From NCBI GenBank assembly GCA_949299505.1, contig CASGAS010000006.1:1-44042 (forward strand): a DNA stretch of 44,042 nucleotides, in the 5' to 3' direction. The notes under the pieces are model-generated. The model saw only the letters and a program-made list of their open reading frames with translations, made no database searches and was not told where the DNA came from. The translations under genes and the position numbers were made by a program. Positions 36,805-44,042 of this stretch are shown piece by piece. Source of the DNA: an uncultured Eubacteriales bacterium. Its GTDB lineage: Bacteria > Bacillota > Clostridia > Oscillospirales > Acutalibacteraceae. The first letter of the stretch is position 1. Every line of letters begins with the position of its first letter.

Positions 36805-39249
36805 TTATTTTTCCATGCGCTCCAGCGCCGGGCTTGCAAGGCAAAGCCGCAGCACATTTTTCGCCGTACGCTGCATTTCGCCCAGGGTCATGCCCTCGGG
36901 CTTTTCGTAGGTTGCAAGCAGCGTTCCGTCGCTCTTTTTCCGGCCGCCGCGGTCGCCGCCGGGCATAAGCACGTCGACCTGGGCGCGCACGCGGTAGGCG
37001 TTGTCGCGCATCGCGGGGAATTCCGGGGAACGGCGCTTGCGCATCCACCAGTCGGTCATCACAAGCCCTTCGTAGCCCCATTCGCCGCGCAAAATGGTGG
37101 TGCACAGGTCGTAATTGTAGTGCGCGTATACGCCGTTGACCTTGTTGTAAGAGGTCATGATGCACTGCGGGCGGGCTTCCTTGACGCAAATCTCAAAGGC
37201 CTTAAGGTGGATTTCCCGCAGCGCGCGTTCGGAAAGGCGCGAATCGTTCTGCGTGCGGCGGTACTCCTGGTCGTTGCAGGCAAAATGCTTCGGGCAGGCG
37301 GAAACGCCGGCGCTTTGAACGCCGCGCACGCACGCCGCCGCCATTTTGCCGGTTAAGTACGGGTCTTCGGAATAATACTCAAAGTTCCGGCCGCACAGCG
37401 GGTCGCGGTGGATGTTCATCCCGGGTCCGAGCAGCACGTCCGACCCGCGCGCGCGCATCTCCTGCCCGATAAGCGCGTAAACCGCTTCGACAAGCGCGGT
37501 GTCAAACGAGCAGGCAAGCAGCGTCCCAATGGGCAAAAGCGAGCAGCAGGCCTCCAGCCGAATCCCGGAGGGGCCGTCGGTCGTAATGATGGGCGGCACG
37601 CCCTTTTGCCGCAGGGATTCAAGCACGCCGCCGAGCGCGCCCGCGTTGCCCGGCGCGCCGAGCGCGCTGTTCATCGTATAATCCCCACGGGAAATGGCCT
37701 CAAGCTCCGTCGTGTTCAGCTGCGCAACAAACGCGTCGAGCGTCGCCTTGCCGTCGCGGACGTCCGAGAGCTTGAGCCCAACGTCGCCCGTCATGGGGAC
37801 GGCGGCCGGAAGGCTGTGGAGGATGCGCTGCTTCAAGTTGTTTTTACCCTGGCGCACCGGGACCTTGACGGGATAGCGCACGCCTTTCTTTTCGGCGGCG
37901 CGGTAAACGGAGAACGCCGCCTGCGGGGCGCAGGCCTCGCGCAGCCAGGCGGTCGTCACGGTCTTTTCCTGCCGGTACTCGGCCACTTGTTCCGCTTCGC
38001 GCACACTGCCGCCAAGGTAAAAGGCGTAGGTTCCCGCCTCAAGGACATACGCATGGGCGCAGCCGGCCGCGCCGCTTTCGTCATAAGAGGTCAGGCGGTC
38101 GCGGTCCACAAAAATATCGAGCGTCTGCTGCTTTCCCGGCTCCAAAAGCTCGGTTTTTGCAAAGCCGGCCAAAATGCGCGACGGGTTGCCGAGCACGCCG
38201 TTGGGCTTTTCAAGATACACCGCCACAGCGTTTTTGCCCGCATACGTTTTGCCGGTGTTTTTGACCGTACACGACAGCGTAAAGCCCGCCGGCGTTTCGT
38301 TAAGCTTACGGAATTTGACGGAAAACGTCGTATAGGAAAGACCGAAGCCGAACGGATACAGCACGGCGTTCGGCTGGAACGTTTCAAACCAGCGGTAGCC
38401 GACAAAAATATCCTCCTCGTAGGCGTTGAAATCCGGCGCGCCGAAATTCGCGGACGACGGGTACTGCCCATAGCCGACCGCCGCCGTATCGGCCAGCCGC
38501 CCGGACGGGCACACGGCGCCGCACAGCAAATCCGCCGCGGCGTTGCCGCTTTCCATGCCGCCCTGCCAGAGCAGAAGCGCCGCACCGATTTTTCCGGAGA
38601 ATTCGTCGAGGAAATTGAGGTCAATCATGCTGCCGATATTCAGCAGCACAACGACCTTGTCAAACTGCGCGGTCACGGCGTCGAGCAGCTCCCGTTCCGC
38701 GTCGGTCAGATAGTAGCTCCCCTTTTCAAGCGCGTTTTCGCGGTCCTCGCCCGACGAACGGCCGATAACAACCACCGCGCAGTCCGAGCATTGCGCCGCC
38801 GCGCGCACGTCAAGCTCGGCAACGGGCATGTCCGGATAATACCGCGGCCAATGCGCCCAGAAGCCGTGGTCGATGGGGTGCGCGTCGCTCCACGCCTGAT
38901 ACGCCGCCGCAAGCGTTTCGTTGAGCGTCAGCGACGGGCAGGCGCGCAGGCCCGCAATCAAATCGACGCCGTAGGGCTTGTTGACGTCGCCGCCCGAGCC
39001 GTAGCCCGTATAAAACCACGCGGTCTGCCCGCGGCCGAACACGGACACGCGGCTGCCCGCGGCAAGCGGGAGAATATTCTCGTTTTTCAAAAGCACCGCG
39101 CCCTCGGCCGCCGCGCGGCGCAGCAGCTCCGGCGCGCCGGGTGTAACCTGCTTTTCGGCGCGGGAGCGCGCGGTCTCCTCCTGCGAGACGCTTGAAAACA
39201 GCGAAACGACCTTGCCGACCGCCGCTGTTGCCTTCTGTTTGATGTCCAT
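36805..39249 (-). CDS. Glycoside hydrolase family 3 with reversed domain order
   Basis: An 814-aa GH3 enzyme. The usual order is barrel then sandwich, but here the alpha/beta sandwich domain (ALEKGSYYLTDAERELLDAV, VLLNIGSMIDL) and a FnIII-like domain (PFGFGLSYTTFSVKF) come first, and the TIM barrel is last. The barrel carries GPGMNIHRDPLCGRNFEYYS, PKHFACNDQEYRRT and the nucleophile region GLVMTDWW (Asp about 733). Ruminococcus albus and Butyrivibrio beta-glucosidases show this permuted layout. It hydrolyses terminal beta-glucosides or xylosides, probably in the cytoplasm because no signal peptide is present. It starts at the ATG at 39249 (AAAGGAG upstream). Confidence 0.94.
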   Translation of the reverse strand: MDIKQKATAAVGKVVSLFSSVSQEETARSRAEKQVTPGAPELLRRAAAEGAVLLKNENILPLAAGSRVSVFGRGQTAWFYTGYGSGGDVNKPYGVDLIAGLRACPSLTLNETLAAAYQAWSDAHPIDHGFWAHWPRYYPDMPVAELDVRAAAQCSDCAVVVIGRSSGEDRENALEKGSYYLTDAERELLDAVTAQFDKVVVLLNIGSMIDLNFLDEFSGKIGAALLLWQGGMESGNAAADLLCGAVCPSGRLADTAAVGYGQYPSSANFGAPDFNAYEEDIFVGYRWFETFQPNAVLYPFGFGLSYTTFSVKFRKLNETPAGFTLSCTVKNTGKTYAGKNAVAVYLEKPNGVLGNPSRILAGFAKTELLEPGKQQTLDIFVDRDRLTSYDESGAAGCAHAYVLEAGTYAFYLGGSVREAEQVAEYRQEKTVTTAWLREACAPQAAFSVYRAAEKKGVRYPVKVPVRQGKNNLKQRILHSLPAAVPMTGDVGLKLSDVRDGKATLDAFVAQLNTTELEAISRGDYTMNSALGAPGNAGALGGVLESLRQKGVPPIITTDGPSGIRLEACCSLLPIGTLLACSFDTALVEAVYALIGQEMRARGSDVLLGPGMNIHRDPLCGRNFEYYSEDPYLTGKMAAACVRGVQSAGVSACPKHFACNDQEYRRTQNDSRLSERALREIHLKAFEICVKEARPQCIMTSYNKVNGVYAHYNYDLCTTILRGEWGYEGLVMTDWWMRKRRSPEFPAMRDNAYRVRAQVDVLMPGGDRGGRKKSDGTLLATYEKPEGMTLGEMQRTAKNVLRLCLASPALERMEK

Positions 39250-39306
39250 TGCCGTACTCCTTTCGGCGCAGAAACCGCGCCTAACCATATTGTATTCGAT
39301 TTGCGG

Positions 39307-40317
39307 TTATTTTCCGAACGCGGCGACTAAAGCGTCATACTCCGCGTCGGTAATGGCGACGACCGAGCCGTGACGCGGGCCGAAGTCCATTTGATAATCG
39401 CTGCGCCGCAGCTTTTCAAACGTCTCAAAGTCCGTCGTCTGCTGCGCAAAGTACCGGCCCTCGCCGTATTCGTCCATCAGCATGACCCAGGTGTCCGTCC
39501 CGGTGATGGGGTACATCGAGCTGCCCTCGACCCCGGTCGGCGCAAGTGAAACGACAACCGGCGCGTCCGCATAGGGTCCCTCGGGGCGGTCGGCCGTCAC
39601 ATAGGCAATCGTCTGGTCCTCGTCGTGCTTGAAATACAGATAATACTTCCCGTTCTGCGCGTTGTAGAGGATGTCGCCGTCAATGGTCTGGATGCCCTCG
39701 CGGATATACAAGGGCTGCGGTGTGGACAGCGACTTGAAATCGGTCGTATACGCGTAGTACATGGCGGCGACGTCGTTTTCCTCGGTCGAGTGCGCCCAAT
39801 AGACCATGTACGCCTGCTTGGACTCGTCCCAAAGCGCCTGCGGCGCCCAGGCGCGCGTGGTCGCGGCAAACTCCCCGCCGAAATCGCGGATGTCGAGAAT
39901 CGTCTCGTCGGTCCAATGCACCAAATCCGTCGATTTCCAGGTGACCAGCGCGTGGTTCGAAGTCCAGCCCTCCTCGCAGCGCATATCCGTGCCGATGATG
40001 TAAAAACAGCCGTCCTGTCCGCGGAAAATGTACGGGTCGCGCACGGACTTTTTGCCGAGCGTCTGGGTAATAACCGGCTCGTTGCCGTTGAGCGGCTCGA
40101 AATTGTAGCCGTCTTGGCTCACCGCGAAATGGATGCGCTCCTGCTGCGGCTCGTTGCCCACGAAATAGCAGAACAGGTACGCGCCCTCGGTACTGGTTGC
40201 GGGCTTCGCAAATTTCAAAACGCCGGTCGCATACAACACGGAAACGGTCACCCCCGCCGCGGCAACCAGCAAGGCGCAGGCAGCCGCCGCAATTTTTTTC
40301 GGTTTGGAAAGCGTCAT
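39307..40317 (-). CDS. Signal-anchored glycoside hydrolase, GH43-like beta-propeller
   Basis: A 336-aa protein with an N-terminal membrane anchor or signal (residues 7-33, IAAAACALLVAAAGVTVSVLY) and a five-bladed propeller. GH43-style features are VRDPYIFRGQDGCFYIIGTD near residue 90, WAPQALWDESKQAYMVYWA, and the end DYQMDFGPRHGSVVAIT. The general base Asp of GH43 may be that in VRDPYIF and the acid Glu that in PTGVEGSSMY. Activity would be on arabinose or xylose side chains at the cell surface. It opens the operon continued by GH3 and GPH. The weak lipobox-free anchor suggests membrane attachment. Confidence 0.85.
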   Translation of the reverse strand: MTLSKPKKIAAAACALLVAAAGVTVSVLYATGVLKFAKPATSTEGAYLFCYFVGNEPQQERIHFAVSQDGYNFEPLNGNEPVITQTLGKKSVRDPYIFRGQDGCFYIIGTDMRCEEGWTSNHALVTWKSTDLVHWTDETILDIRDFGGEFAATTRAWAPQALWDESKQAYMVYWAHSTEENDVAAMYYAYTTDFKSLSTPQPLYIREGIQTIDGDILYNAQNGKYYLYFKHDEDQTIAYVTADRPEGPYADAPVVVSLAPTGVEGSSMYPITGTDTWVMLMDEYGEGRYFAQQTTDFETFEKLRRSDYQMDFGPRHGSVVAITDAEYDALVAAFGK

Positions 40318-40349
40318 CGTTCTCCCACCTTTTATGGATATACATGTTA

Positions 40350-40378
40350 AGTATACCGGATATGGGAAAAAATGTCAT
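40350..40378 (-). promoter_or_regulatory. Promoter of the GH43-GH3-GPH operon
   Basis: On the minus strand ATGACA (40373-40378) and TATACT (40350-40355) are 17 bases apart, about 33 bases before the GH43 ATG. Confidence 0.55.
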
Positions 40379-40448
40379 TTCGCAGAACGCCGAAATCCAT
40401 CGCAAGGCTTTGGGCAATTTGAATAGAAGCTGTTCAAAAATCCGGGCG

Positions 40449-40484
40449 CAAAAAAGCAGGCGGGCCAAAAAAGCCCGCCTGCTC
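40449..40484 (-). terminator. Terminator after the rubrerythrin gene
   Basis: AGCAGGCGGGC (40455-40465) and GCCCGCCTGCT (40473-40483) form an 11-bp stem, followed by TTTTTG on the minus strand. Confidence 0.85.
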
Positions 40485-40506
40485 GTTTCCCGCAAATTGT
40501 TTGCGC

Positions 40507-41052
40507 TTATTTGAAGTACCGGTTCAGAAGTCCCTCAAACGCCTTGCCGTGGCGGGCTTCGTCGCGCGCCATTTCATGCACGGTGTCGTGGATGGCGTCC
40601 AGGCCCTCCTCCTTCGCGCGCTTGGCAAGCTCGAATTTGCCCATCGTCGCGCCGTTTTCGGCTTCGACGCGCATTTCGAGGTTTTTCTTTGTGGAGTCGG
40701 TCACGACCTCACCCAAAAGCTCCGCAAACTTCGCGGCATGCTCCGCCTCTTCATAGGCGGCCTTTTCCCAGTAGAGACCGATTTCGGGATAGCCCTCGCG
40801 GTGCGCAACGCGCGCCATGGCAAGATACATACCGACCTCGGAGCACTCGCCGTTGAAGTTGGCGCGAAGGCCCTCTAAAATGTCCTCCGGCACGCCCTTG
40901 GCAACGCCGACTACATGCTCGGCGGCCCAGGTACGGCTCTCTTCCTTGACTTCGGTGAACTTCGAGCCGGGCACGCCGCACTGCGGGCAGCGCTCGGGCG
41001 GGGTGTCGCCTTCATGGACATAACCGCAAACGGGGCAGACGAATTTTTTCAT
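40507..41052 (-). CDS. Reverse rubrerythrin (rubredoxin domain first)
   Basis: A 181-aa non-heme iron peroxidase. The N-terminal ~38 residues form a rubredoxin-type FeS4 site ([10 protein letters not shown] and CPQCGVPGS). The rest is a diiron four-helix bundle with the Glu/His ligands of erythrins ([51 protein letters not shown]). In normal rubrerythrin the order is opposite, so this is the 'reverse' clostridial type that reduces H2O2 with NADH via a reductase. GGAGG lies upstream of the ATG at 41052. It follows a Fur/PerR-type regulator by 30 bases, forming an oxidative-stress operon. Confidence 0.95.
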   Translation of the reverse strand: MKKFVCPVCGYVHEGDTPPERCPQCGVPGSKFTEVKEESRTWAAEHVVGVAKGVPEDILEGLRANFNGECSEVGMYLAMARVAHREGYPEIGLYWEKAAYEEAEHAAKFAELLGEVVTDSTKKNLEMRVEAENGATMGKFELAKRAKEEGLDAIHDTVHEMARDEARHGKAFEGLLNRYFK

Positions 41053-41082
41053 GGTAGTTTCCTCCAATATAAAATATTTCCT

Positions 41083-41472
41083 TTATTTTTCCTCGGCGGT
41101 GCGCACGCAATGCGCGCAGACGCCGAAAAAAACCAAGCTGTAATCCCGCAGCTCCCCGTCGTACGCGGGGAAGGGCACGGCGTTTGTGTCGTCGGGCGTG
41201 GGCAGGTCGTAAAACCGGCCGCACCGGTCGCATTTCAGGTGCCAGTGCCGTTTGGTGCAGGCGTCAAAATGCTCCTCCCCGCCGACGGACAGGCGGATAA
41301 TCTGCCCGCTTTCGCAAAGGCCGTTGAGATTGCGGTAGAGCGTGCCGAGGCTCAGGTTCGGGATCGTCTTGCGCACGGACAGGTACAGCTCCATCGCCGT
41401 CGGGTGGTCCGTTCGGGCGCGCAGGTCCTGCAAAATGGCGTCGCGCTGACGGCTTTTCCGAATCTGCTGCAC
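41083..41472 (-). CDS. Fur-family regulator, PerR-like
   Basis: A 129-aa metal-dependent repressor. The N-terminal winged helix (RKSRQRDAILQDLRARTDHPT, then TLYRNLNGLCESG) precedes a dimerisation domain with the family histidines (HFDACTKRHWHLKCDRCGRF) and a CxxC pair at the end (GVCAHC). The start is a GTG at 41472 preceded by GGAGGG; the open frame upstream would include the promoter and operator. Pairing with rubrerythrin points to the PerR branch (peroxide sensing) rather than iron uptake. A 15-bp palindrome at its promoter suggests autoregulation of the two-gene operon. Confidence 0.93.
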   Translation of the reverse strand: MQQIRKSRQRDAILQDLRARTDHPTAMELYLSVRKTIPNLSLGTLYRNLNGLCESGQIIRLSVGGEEHFDACTKRHWHLKCDRCGRFYDLPTPDDTNAVPFPAYDGELRDYSLVFFGVCAHCVRTAEEK

Positions 41473-41507
41473 AAGCTCCCTCCTTTCTCGCTCGCTTCGA
41501 TTATCAA

Positions 41508-41555
41508 TAACGATAATCGTTACTGTTATTATAGCAAAATACGCCGCTTTGTCAA
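41508..41555 (-). promoter_or_regulatory. Promoter and Fur/PerR-box palindrome of the perR-rubrerythrin operon
   Basis: On the minus strand TTGACA (41550-41555) and TATAAT (41528-41533) are 16 bases apart. The perfect palindrome TAACGATAATCGTTA lies at 41508-41522, at the expected transcription start. This size and AT-rich centre fit Fur-family operators, so repression by the encoded regulator is likely. Confidence 0.75.
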
Positions 41556-41605
41556 GTGGTTTTTGAAAAAATTTTTTCTTGCAAACCGTTTGGCAAAATT
41601 CCGGC

Positions 41606-41634
41606 TTGACAGCGCGAATTTTCCGTGCTATCAT
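41606..41634 (+). promoter_or_regulatory. Promoter of a small plus-strand transcript
   Basis: TTGACA (41606-41611) and TATCAT (41629-41634) are 17 bases apart, followed 29 bases later by a short ORF and then a terminator. Confidence 0.75.
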
Positions 41635-41662
41635 AGCGAAAACCTACGAAAGGAGCGCGGGT

Positions 41663-41773
41663 ATGCTGCATACGGCTGTTTATAAAACCGCATATATGCC
41701 GTTGAAACCGATGCAAAACGATTTTCTGCATGGGCTTATCCCGCTGTATCCTTTTTTACGCTGCCGGGCATAA
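41663..41773 (+). CDS. Short ORF (36 aa) within a small independent transcript
   Basis: The ATG at 41663 follows AAAGGAG by about 8 bases. The peptide begins MLHTAVYKTAYMPLKPMQ and ends FLRCRA; it is basic and not a membrane helix. It has its own promoter and a terminator 20 bases after the stop, so the transcript would be about 190 nt. It could encode a small protein, or be a regulatory RNA with an incidental ORF. The unit is divergent from perR and convergent with the ABC exporter. No family is recognised. Confidence 0.5.
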   Translation: MLHTAVYKTAYMPLKPMQNDFLHGLIPLYPFLRCRA

Positions 41774-41793
41774 CCGGCATAGGGTGCAACAAG

Positions 41794-41829
41794 GCGGTGT
41801 AAGTCCGAACGGGCTTGCACCGCTTTTTT
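41794..41829 (+). terminator. Terminator of the small transcript
   Basis: GCGGTG-T-AAGTCC (41794-41806) pairs with GGGCTT-G-CACCGC (41811-41823), followed by TTTTTTG. Confidence 0.85.
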
Positions 41830-41850
41830 GCTGCTCTTTTGCGGCAATAT

Positions 41851-41878
41851 AAAAAACAGGGACGCAAAAGCGCCCCTG
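41851..41878 (-). terminator. Terminator after the ABC exporter
   Basis: CAGGGACGC (41857-41865) and GCGCCCCTG (41870-41878) form a stem with an AAAA loop, and TTTTTT follows on the minus strand. Confidence 0.85.
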
Positions 41879-41885
41879 CAAATTC

Positions 41886-43778
41886 TTATTCAAGCTCGAA
41901 CGCGCCGGTATACAGCTGGTAATACTGTCCCTTTTGCTCAAGCAGCTCCTCGTGCGTGCCGCGCTCGATGACGCGGCCGTGGTCGAGCACCAAAATCACG
42001 TTGGAGTTTTTGACCGTGGAAAGGCGGTGCGCAATCACGAATACCGTCCGGCCGTACATGAGCGCGTCCATCCCCTGCTGCACAATGGCTTCCGTGCGCG
42101 TATCGATGGAGGACGTCGCCTCGTCGAGAATCATGACGGGCGGGTCCGCCACGGCAGCACGCGCGATGGACAAAAGCTGCCGCTGGCCCTGCGAGAGGTT
42201 CGCGCCGTTGCCGGTAAGCTGGGTTTGATACCCTTCCGGGAGACGCTCAATAAAATCGTCCGCCCCCGCAAGCTTCGCCGCGGCAATGCACTCGTCGTCG
42301 GTCGCCTCGAGGTTGCCGTAGCGGATGTTTTCCATGACGGTGCCGGTAAAGAGGTTCGTATCCTGCAAAACCATGCCAATCGCGTGGCGCAGGTCGCTTT
42401 TGCGAATCTTGCCGATGTTGATGCCGTCGTAGCGAATCTTACCGTCGGAAATATCATAGAACCGGTTAAGCAGGTTCGTAATGGTGGTCTTGCCCGCGCC
42501 CGTCGCCCCGACGAAGGCAACCTTCTGGCCGGGCTTTGCATACAGGCTCACGTCATGGAGAACGGGCTTGCCGGGCACGTACTCGAAATCGATGTTGTAA
42601 AGCCGCACGTCGCCGGTAAGGCGCGTATAGGTCACGGTGCCGTCCGCACGGTGCGGATGCTTCCAGGCCCAGATGCCGGTGCGCTCGGGCGTTTCGACCA
42701 GCTCGTCGCCCTCATATTTCGCATTGACAAGCGAAACATAGCCGTTGTCCTGCTCGGGCTCCTCGTCCATCATGTTGAAGATACGCTCCGAGCCCGCAAG
42801 GCCCATGACGACGGCGTTGACCTGCATGGATACCTGGTTGATGTTGCCGACGAACTGCTTGGTCATATTGAGGAAGGGCACGACGATGCTAATCGACATC
42901 GCAATCCCCGAAATGCTGACGTTCGTTGCGCCGGAAAGCAGCAGCGCACCGCCCGTGAGCGCGACCAGAACGTACAGGACGTTGCCGATGTTGTTGAGGA
43001 TGGGCCCTAAGATATTGGCGTAGCGGTGGGCGCGCTGCGAGGTGTGGAACAGCTCGTCGTTGAGCTTGTCGAACGCCGCCTTGCTCTCCTCCTCATGGCA
43101 GAAAACCTTGATGACCTTCTGGCCGTTCATCATTTCCTCGGCGAAGCCCTCGACCTTGCCGAGCGCGGTCTGCTGGCGGAAGAAGTAGCCCGCCGAGCCG
43201 CCGCCGACCTTTTTCGTAATGAGCGCCATCAAGACGACGCCAATGACCACGACCAGCGTCAGCCAGAAGCTGTAATACAGCATGATGGCGAAAACCGTCA
43301 GCACCGTTACGCCGGAGATGAGCAGCTGCGGGAAGCTTTGCGAAATCATCTGCCGCAGCGCGTCGATGTCGTTGGTGTAATGGCTCATGATGTCGCCGTG
43401 GTTGTGCGTGTCGAAATAGCGAATCGGCAGCCGCTGCATCCCGCCGAACATCTTTTCGCGCAGCTTCTTAAGCGTCCCCTGCGTGATAATCGCCATCAGC
43501 TGGTTAAAGGAGAACGCCGAAATCAGCGACAGAACGTAGAACACGACCAGGACACCGACCATGCCGAGGATTTTTCCGCTGACGCCGTCCCAGTCGCCGT
43601 TTTTCCAGCTCGTCTCCACAACGGAAATGACGTTCTGCATAAAGACGGCGGGCACGGAGCTTACGACCGCGCTGAAGATGATGCAGAAAATGGTGATGGG
43701 CAACATGACCGGATAAAACTCGAACAGCATCTTGAACAGACGGCGCACCGTCTTGGAGCGTGGCTGCTTATTCCGCAT
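41886..43778 (-). CDS. ABC exporter half-transporter (type IV fold, permease plus ATPase)
   Basis: A 630-aa half-transporter. Residues about 20-330 hold six membrane helices (for example VMLPITIFCIIFSAVV; LTLVVVIGVVLMALI). The ATPase domain starts near 390: Walker A AFVGATGAGKTTITNLL, Q-loop MVLQDTNLFTGTV, signature ANLSQGQRQLLSIARA, Walker B VMILDEATSSID with the catalytic Glu, and VIAHRLST. About 40 residues (NAKYEGDELVETPERTGIW region) form an insert before the ATPase domain. The ATG at 43778 fits the GAGGTG site best and overlaps the upstream ABC gene by 11 bases, so the two form a heterodimer. The substrate (peptide, lipid or drug) cannot be told. Confidence 0.94.
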   Translation of the reverse strand: MRNKQPRSKTVRRLFKMLFEFYPVMLPITIFCIIFSAVVSSVPAVFMQNVISVVETSWKNGDWDGVSGKILGMVGVLVVFYVLSLISAFSFNQLMAIITQGTLKKLREKMFGGMQRLPIRYFDTHNHGDIMSHYTNDIDALRQMISQSFPQLLISGVTVLTVFAIMLYYSFWLTLVVVIGVVLMALITKKVGGGSAGYFFRQQTALGKVEGFAEEMMNGQKVIKVFCHEEESKAAFDKLNDELFHTSQRAHRYANILGPILNNIGNVLYVLVALTGGALLLSGATNVSISGIAMSISIVVPFLNMTKQFVGNINQVSMQVNAVVMGLAGSERIFNMMDEEPEQDNGYVSLVNAKYEGDELVETPERTGIWAWKHPHRADGTVTYTRLTGDVRLYNIDFEYVPGKPVLHDVSLYAKPGQKVAFVGATGAGKTTITNLLNRFYDISDGKIRYDGINIGKIRKSDLRHAIGMVLQDTNLFTGTVMENIRYGNLEATDDECIAAAKLAGADDFIERLPEGYQTQLTGNGANLSQGQRQLLSIARAAVADPPVMILDEATSSIDTRTEAIVQQGMDALMYGRTVFVIAHRLSTVKNSNVILVLDHGRVIERGTHEELLEQKGQYYQLYTGAFELE

Positions 43779-44042
43779 CTTCATCACCTCTCTTGTTCTG
43801 CGAGGTGTAGATCTCGCGATAAATCTCGTTCGTTTCCAGAAGTTCCTTGTGCGTGCCGACGGCGTCTATTTTGCCGCCGCGCATCACGATGATTTTGTCC
43901 GCGTCCTCCACGGAGGCGGTCCGCTGGGCGATGATAATCTTGGTCGTTTCGGGCATATAATCCCGCAGCGCCTGGCGGATTTTCGCGTCCGTTTTGGTAT
44001 CGACCGCGCTGGTGGAATCGTCGAGAATCAGGATTTTCGGGT
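43768..44042 (-). CDS. ABC exporter half-transporter, C-terminal fragment (partner subunit)
   Basis: Only the last ~91 codons are present; the gene starts beyond the right edge. The fragment has the Walker B region ILILDDSTSAVDTKTDAKI, a D-loop, the switch region TKIIIAQRTASVEDADKIIVM and the GTHKELLETNEIYREIY ending. Two residues mark it as the degenerate half of a heterodimer: the catalytic Glu after Walker B is Asp (LDDS rather than LDEA), and the switch His is Gln (AQRTAS rather than AHRLST). Its stop overlaps the start of the downstream half by 11 bases. Confidence 0.92.
   Translation of the reverse strand, partial: PKILILDDSTSAVDTKTDAKIRQALRDYMPETTKIIIAQRTASVEDADKIIVMRGGKIDAVGTHKELLETNEIYREIYTSQNKRGDEDAE

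Noticed and set aside
37408..39195. 595-codon plus-strand open frame
   Set aside because: Complement of the GH3 gene; Arg-rich composition and no motif.
41780..41830. Resemblance of GGTGTAAGTCC to group II intron segments
   Set aside because: Only a few bases match, and the stretch is fully explained as a terminator hairpin; no domain V or reverse transcriptase is nearby.
1..44042. CRISPR arrays, rRNA genes, complete IS elements, prophage structural genes, restriction-modification or secondary-metabolite clusters
   Set aside because: I looked for regularly spaced repeats, transposase and phage motifs and large synthases, and saw none.

Overview
The window looks like a chromosomal contig from a strictly anaerobic, fibre-degrading gut member of the Clostridia, most likely Oscillospiraceae or a close relative. 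This is inferred from protein style, not from a marker gene. Supporting signs are reverse rubrerythrin with a Fur/PerR-type regulator, an H-cluster-type iron-sulfur protein in a DRTGG/PHP operon, GPH sugar symporters next to glycoside hydrolases, a Ruminococcus-type GH3 with reversed domain order, and an ECF transporter S component. Most of the sequence is GC-rich. Two AT-rich islands (about 21.6-23.9 kb and 28.9-32.0 kb) and one foreign-looking left end (1 to about 965) stand out. There is no CRISPR array, rRNA or complete mobile element.

Layout. 1-1.85 kb (minus): a MATE transporter fragment, an ORF that joins a metallophosphoesterase start to the end of an ATP-grasp protein, and a PAP2 phosphatase. 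2.05-5.9 kb: a Cu/Zn-SOD-like protein without the usual metal-binding His cluster, an AraC regulator, and a GPH symporter with a charged tail of about 300 residues. 6.1-11.8 kb (minus): LacZ with a GNAT acetyltransferase, then a GH30 lipoprotein coupled to a hypoxanthine/uracil-DNA glycosylase. 11.8-14.1 kb (minus): upp and the coupled set tsaE-tsaB-rpiB. 14.2-18.9 kb (plus): a cell-wall elongation/division cluster (RodA-like, double-FHA protein, FtsW-like, class B PBP). 19.0-21.5 kb (plus): an XRE regulator, a DUF3842 protein, then a promoter and attenuator-like leader in front of an ECF S component and a uridine-kinase-like protein.

21.6-25.3 kb is an accessory zone. It holds a chain of very small overlapping minus-strand genes, several with membrane helices, a strong antisense promoter resembling a type I toxin-antitoxin locus, intergenic repeats and a CorA transporter. 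25.3-28.8 kb (minus): tRNA-Trp and tRNA-Met, then the operon DRTGG, HATPase, H-cluster protein, DRTGG, PHP. 28.9-32.4 kb: an AT-rich island with unknown genes, a divergent XRE unit and tRNA-Arg, -His and -Gln. It is bounded by two oppositely oriented copies of a 51-bp hairpin whose differences include a compensatory base-pair change. 32.4-40.4 kb (minus): a GH28 unit, a resolvase pseudogene, tRNA-Leu and a GH43-GH3-GPH operon. 40.5-44.0 kb: a PerR-like/reverse rubrerythrin oxidative-stress operon, a small transcript with its own promoter and terminator, and a heterodimeric ABC exporter cut by the window end.

Working together, the glycosidases and symporters form several short carbohydrate-utilisation operons (galactosides, beta-1,6-galactan-like chains, pectin and arabinan/xylan-like substrates). 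The ECF S protein and kinase probably form a salvage unit under a leader RNA. The DRTGG/H-cluster/PHP operon is probably a redox-sensing unit of hydrogen metabolism.
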